A stretch of DNA of 64,000 nucleotides. It comes from Methylobacterium sp. PvR107 (GTDB lineage Bacteria > Pseudomonadota > Alphaproteobacteria > Rhizobiales > Beijerinckiaceae). The notes under the pieces were generated by a model, which was not told the origin of the DNA, did not search any database, and worked only from the letters and a program-made list of their open reading frames with translations. Location: positions 5,952,001-6,016,000 of the forward strand of contig NZ_JAFIBW010000001.1 in the NCBI RefSeq assembly GCF_017833295.1. The letters are read 5' to 3'. Positions 60,646-64,000 of the stretch are shown piece after piece (positions within the stretch are counted from its first letter, which is position 1; each line of letters opens with the position of its first letter). The translations under genes and the position numbers were made by a program.

Positions 60646-62562
60646 TCAGGAGAAGTCGCGTTCCCCGGCCCCGCGCCCGCCGCCGGCCGAATCCAAATGT
60701 CGCAGGGCGCCGGGCGCGCCTGCGGGCCGATGCACCCGGCCCCTGCGCGAGGTCCGCGCCAGGCCGTGCCGGGTCTTGTTCCAGCGTTCCGGGGCGCGGA
60801 GCAGCTCGGCCAGCGCCAGCCAGGCGGCGAGGCTGATCAGCAGGAAGTAGAGCGGCATCCAGACAGACGACCGGGCGAGGTCGCCCCAGCCGCGCCGGGC
60901 GCAGCCGAGCAGGGCCGGCAGGATCAGCGCCGCGAGACCCGTCCCGAACAGCGTGATTGCGAGACCCGTCGGGAGGTTGTCGAGGAAGGCGGGCGCCGCC
61001 GCGATGTCCAGGACCAGGAAGTCCCAGGCCGCCGCGGCGAGGCAGGCCGGATAGGCGAGCGCCGACGCGACCGTGCCCGGCACCAGCGCGGCGGCGCAGA
61101 GCGTCTCCAGTCCGCCGAGGCTGCGCGCGTTGGCGAGCGGCCGGCGGCCGTGGGTCAGGCTGGTCTGGATCAGGCCCTTCAACCAGCGGGTGCGCTGTGC
61201 GAGCCAGGGGGCGAGCCGGGCCGGCGCCTCCTCGAAGGTGGGGCTCGGCAGGTCGCCGACGGTGTAGCCCGCCAGCGCCAGGCGGATCCCGAGATCGGCA
61301 TCCTCGGTGACGTTGAACGGATCCCACCCGTTCAGCGCCCGCAGCACGTCGATGCGCAGGTGCATGGAGGTTCCGCCGAGGGGTACCGGCAGGCCGCACC
61401 GCGCCAGCGCCGGGTTCAGCACGTCGAACAGGCCGGCATATTCGAGGGCGAAAGCGCGGGCGAGCCGGGAATCGCCGGGATTGTCGATCACGAGCCGCCC
61501 CTGGAGGCAGGCGACGTGCTCGGGCAGGCGCGCGAACAGAGTGGCCGCCAGCCGCAATTGCCCGGGATCGGGCGCGTCCTCGGCGTCGTAGACGGTCAGC
61601 AGGGCGCCGCGGGCGAGCGGCAGCGCCGCGTTGAGGGCCCGCGGCTTGGTGCGCGGGCCGCCGGGCGGCACCGTGATCACCTCGAACCGCGCCGGCAGCG
61701 GGATCCGGGTGAGGGCCGGTCCGGTCTCCGGATCGTCCGCCTCCAGCAGCAGCTTGATGTCGAGCTTGGCCGCCGGATAATCGAGGGCGGACAGGGCCTT
61801 GAGCAGGTGCGGCACCACCGCCGCCTCGCGTCGGAGCGGGACCAGCACCGTGTAGACCGGCAGATTCGCATCGGCGAGCGGCACCGTCGCGTCCGCGGCC
61901 ACCGGGGCCGCGATGGCCAGGGCGGCGAGCCGGAAGCTCGCCATGGCCAGGAACAGGCTCTGCACCACCAGCATCGCCGTCCGGGCGAGCCACGCCGGGA
62001 GCGCCGCGCACAGGCAGAGCGCTGCGGTGAGCCCGAGACCGAGGACCAGCAGCCACCAGAAAGCCGGCTCGCGCGCGGTGGCCCGCTCGGGCGCGCGCCG
62101 CCGCAGCTCGTGCGACGCATAATCCGCCACCTGCTCGGGGATTGCGGCGAACACGGCCTCGCGCAGACGTGTCGGGCTGGCGATTGCCGGCATGGCCGCC
62201 CGGCGCGGGCCGTCGAGGAGGTCCGCGATCATCCGCCCGCGGGGCGCCAGCACGCAGGGCGCCACCGCCCCGGGCGCCAGCGGCGCGAGACCGGCCACCA
62301 CGCTGTCGGGGAAGCGCAGGCCCAGGCCGAACGGAATCGGCCCGTCGAGGTAGGGAGCGTCGAGCGCCCGGGCCAGGGCCCGGTAATAGGCGCCCTCCGC
62401 CATCAGGCCGGCCTGGAGCAGGGCGGTCGCCGCGTCGGTCCCGGCCTCGGCCGCGTCGGCGGCGGCCCGTGCGAGCAACCGGCCGTCGACGCCCTCGGCC
62501 TGCAGGAAGGCGATCTCCGGCGGCAGTGTTGCCTGTCGCGCGGGCGGGCGCTGGAACGACAC
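60646..62562 (-). CDS. Membrane glycosyltransferase, GT2 (XL) family
   Basis: 638 residues. The N-terminal ~165 residues resemble the T2SSE/GspE N-domain (AEGVDGRLLARAAADAAEAG, TALLQAGLMAEGAYYRALA, RALDAPYL), a feature of GT2 proteins of the XL type. Then two membrane helices (about 170-215), a GT-A domain with YTVLVPLRREAAVVPHLLKA, DAEDAPDPGQLRLAA (DxD-like), NVTEDADLGIRLALAG and the processive-synthase motif QRTRWLKG, and more helices to the C-terminus. It probably makes or exports an extracellular polysaccharide. Start GTG at 62562 with GGGGGAG upstream; divergent from the solute-binding protein gene. Confidence 0.9.
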   Translation of the reverse strand: MSFQRPPARQATLPPEIAFLQAEGVDGRLLARAAADAAEAGTDAATALLQAGLMAEGAYYRALARALDAPYLDGPIPFGLGLRFPDSVVAGLAPLAPGAVAPCVLAPRGRMIADLLDGPRRAAMPAIASPTRLREAVFAAIPEQVADYASHELRRRAPERATAREPAFWWLLVLGLGLTAALCLCAALPAWLARTAMLVVQSLFLAMASFRLAALAIAAPVAADATVPLADANLPVYTVLVPLRREAAVVPHLLKALSALDYPAAKLDIKLLLEADDPETGPALTRIPLPARFEVITVPPGGPRTKPRALNAALPLARGALLTVYDAEDAPDPGQLRLAATLFARLPEHVACLQGRLVIDNPGDSRLARAFALEYAGLFDVLNPALARCGLPVPLGGTSMHLRIDVLRALNGWDPFNVTEDADLGIRLALAGYTVGDLPSPTFEEAPARLAPWLAQRTRWLKGLIQTSLTHGRRPLANARSLGGLETLCAAALVPGTVASALAYPACLAAAAWDFLVLDIAAAPAFLDNLPTGLAITLFGTGLAALILPALLGCARRGWGDLARSSVWMPLYFLLISLAAWLALAELLRAPERWNKTRHGLARTSRRGRVHRPAGAPGALRHLDSAGGGRGAGERDFS

Positions 62563-62607
62563 GCCGTGCGCTCCCCCGGTGGCCCCAGGTCGTGGTAGAG
62601 GAGGGGG

Positions 62608-63558
62608 GTGAGCCAGTCCCCGCCCCCACGCTCCGAGAGGAGCACCACCCCCTCCCGATCGTCAAGAGGCGATAGGACAGGCATCCCATTCCGCTTCGCG
62701 GTGGCCGCGCTCGCCGCCGCGCTCCTCTGGCCGCCGCCCGCTGGCGCCGCGGCGCCGAACGTGCCCCAGGCCGCGCCCGCCGCCACCCCCGTCGTCACGG
62801 TGCCGGATTTCTGGAACCCGCGCAGCCGGGGCGAGCGGATCGAGGCGCCGCAGACCGGCCGGGCGGTCCGCTTCCTCACGGACGACGAGTTCCCGCCGCT
62901 GCATTTCGCCGGCCCCGACGGCAACCCGACGGGCTTCGTGGTCGAACTCGCGCGGGCCGTCTGCGAGAAGCTGACGATCACCTGCACGGTGCAGGCGCGC
63001 CGCTTCGACACCCTACTCGACGCCCTCGACAGCCGGCAGGGCGACGTGGTCGCGGCCGCCATTCCCCTGACGGCGACGCTGCGGGAGAAATTCCTGGCGA
63101 CGCGGCCGTATTTCCGCTGGCCGGCGCGCTTCGCGGCCCGGACCGACAAGGGCCTGCCGGTTCCCTCGGCGGCGGCCCTCGCCGGGCGCAGCGTCGGCGT
63201 GATCGCCGGCAGCGCGCATGCGGCCTACCTCAAGGCGTTCTTCCCGAAAGCCGTCCCGAAGGACTTCACCGACCTCACGGCGGCCGAGGGCGCGCTCAAG
63301 CGCGGCGAGATCGACTACCTCTTCGCCGACGGCCTGAACCTCGCCCTCTATGTCGGCGGCCAGGACGCGGAGACGTGCTGCGCGCTGACCGGCGGCGACT
63401 ACTTGGAGAACCGCTACTTCGGCGAGGGCATCGGCCTGATCACCCGCCAGGAGGACGCGGCCCTGTCCCGGGCGCTGGACGACGCGCTCCAGCGGGTCTG
63501 GGACGACGGCAAGTACACCGAGCTGTACCTGCGGTTCTTCCCGGTGAGCCCGTTCTGA
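62608..63558 (+). CDS. Family 3 extracellular solute-binding protein
   Basis: 316 residues from a GTG behind GAGGAGGGGG. A basic lead is followed by a signal peptide (FAVAALAAALLWPPPAGAAA), then the bilobed binding-protein domain: LTDDEFPPLHFAGPDGNPTG, FVVELARAVCEKLTITC, GDVVAAAIPLTATLREKFLAT, RSVGVIAGSAHAAYLKAFFP and FGEGIGLITRQEDAALSRAL. Family 3 proteins bind amino acids or similar small solutes for ABC importers or act as sensors. No permease or ATPase gene follows, so it is an orphan in this window. The start region overlaps the divergent glycosyltransferase promoter. Confidence 0.87.
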   Translation: MSQSPPPRSERSTTPSRSSRGDRTGIPFRFAVAALAAALLWPPPAGAAAPNVPQAAPAATPVVTVPDFWNPRSRGERIEAPQTGRAVRFLTDDEFPPLHFAGPDGNPTGFVVELARAVCEKLTITCTVQARRFDTLLDALDSRQGDVVAAAIPLTATLREKFLATRPYFRWPARFAARTDKGLPVPSAAALAGRSVGVIAGSAHAAYLKAFFPKAVPKDFTDLTAAEGALKRGEIDYLFADGLNLALYVGGQDAETCCALTGGDYLENRYFGEGIGLITRQEDAALSRALDDALQRVWDDGKYTELYLRFFPVSPF

Positions 63559-63951
63559 GGGCTCTCATCGCCAGCGGGAATCCGGAATCCTGCCCGCCGG
63601 GCTTCGGCTGTCGGATGGCACCATAACGGATCTGCTCGAGAAGGTCGTGGCGAGGGCGCGCGACCTGTCCCCGGACCTTCAGAATGACCGCACGGCCCGG
63701 TATTCGGCGCCTCGTCGTGCGTCCTTGCCCATACGCGATCACGTGCCGCGTCCGCGCAGATGAGGTCGTCGTACTGGGCATTCGACACAGTGCGCGTCGG
63801 TCACGTGTCTGAGGCCGCCGACCTTCCGCACCCACATCGCTGCGGGCAATAGCGACGCCGGTTGCCCATCTGGGCGTTCCGCTCCGATGCGAACCGCTCT
63901 AGGGTGCGCGCTCCCCATTCGCGTTCAGCCCCGAAGATCATTCCCGACGAC
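63559..63951. other. Intergenic region, 393 bp
   Basis: After the solute-binding protein gene. No convincing frame, no hairpin with T-run, and no repeat copy. It should hold the promoter of the gene beginning at 63952. Confidence 0.4.
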
Positions 63952-64000
63952 ATGCCAGCCGCTCCGCCAGCCCTGATCCTCGACGCCGACACCATCGAGG
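63952..64000 (+). CDS. Start of a protein-coding gene, partial
   Basis: An ATG at 63952 opens a frame reading MPAAPPALILDADTIE to the window edge. A beginning with a beta-strand and LDADTIE is compatible with several families (for example ornithine cyclodeaminase-like enzymes), but 16 codons are not enough to name it. No strong ribosome site precedes it. Confidence 0.35.
   Translation, partial: MPAAPPALILDADTIE

Noticed and set aside
60269..62689. Minus-strand frame of more than 800 codons covering the glycosyltransferase in another phase
   Set aside because: Composition is Arg/Gly/Pro-rich shadow sequence; the GT2 motifs are in the other frame.
1..64000. tRNA, rRNA, CRISPR arrays, IS elements, prophage or anti-phage systems
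   Set aside because: No cloverleaf-like sequences, regular spaced repeats, transposase or phage genes were seen in any intergenic region.

Overview
The window is high-GC chromosomal DNA with alphaproteobacterial gene content: a MucR/Ros regulator, an IalB protein, the rhizobial-type motB-motC-fliK(motD)-transglycosylase flagellar order, SdhE beside Mfd, a malyl-CoA-lyase-type CoA ester lyase and a cobalamin riboswitch. Together these suggest a Methylobacterium-like member of the Hyphomicrobiales. That placement is inference; no rRNA or other strict marker is present. I see no tRNA, rRNA, CRISPR, IS element or prophage.

Layout. 1-4.4 kb: a truncated sensor gene and an HD-GYP response regulator, then a TadG-like gene divergent from two TadE/TadG-like genes. 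4.6-8.6 kb: one large hybrid histidine kinase broken by three small indels. 8.7-14.3 kb: an orphan KpsE-like gene back to back with a motB that has lost its 5' end, followed by intact, translationally overlapping motC, fliK and a lytic transglycosylase. 14.6-16.4 kb: small secreted proteins and a SleB-type hydrolase. 16.6-19.1 kb: a cobalamin riboswitch and its TonB-dependent receptor. 19.1-22.5 kb: an SMR pump, a serine hydrolase and a DUF308 membrane protein with an unusual extra domain. 22.5-25.9 kb: mucR and a PAS-PAS-HTH regulator set in AT-rich regulatory DNA.

25.9-36.4 kb: a PfkB sugar kinase, a DUF502 protein, recG, a fluoroacetate-dehalogenase-like hydrolase, a UbiH-type monooxygenase, a pseudo-receiver, a degenerate adenylate-forming protein and IalB. 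36.8-39.7 kb: hspQ, then a GlxA regulator divergent from a DJ-1 plus NTF2-fold pair, and a DUF559 gene. 39.9-50.9 kb: CoA ester lyase, L,D-transpeptidase-like protein, AmpG, Mfd, a small hypothetical, SdhE, quinone oxidoreductase and nicotinamidase. 51-59 kb: DNA polymerase IV, RimO, the overlapping pabB-pabA-pabC-DoxX operon and a ferritin-like stress protein. 59-64 kb: MazG, a large membrane glycosyltransferase divergent from a family 3 solute-binding protein, and the start of one more gene.

Themes: genome and protein maintenance (RecG, Mfd, DinB, MazG, HspQ, RimO), folate synthesis (PabABC), envelope remodelling (SleB, L,D-transpeptidase, AmpG, glycosyltransferase), and signalling with visible gene decay. 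About five copies of a roughly 95-bp imperfect palindrome lie between genes from 27.8 to 52.5 kb. The best leads for novelty are the decayed kinase/motB area around the orphan kpsE, the DUF308 fusion protein, the pseudo-receiver next to a catalytically stripped ANL protein, and the operator-like palindromes upstream of mucR and at the recG 3' end.
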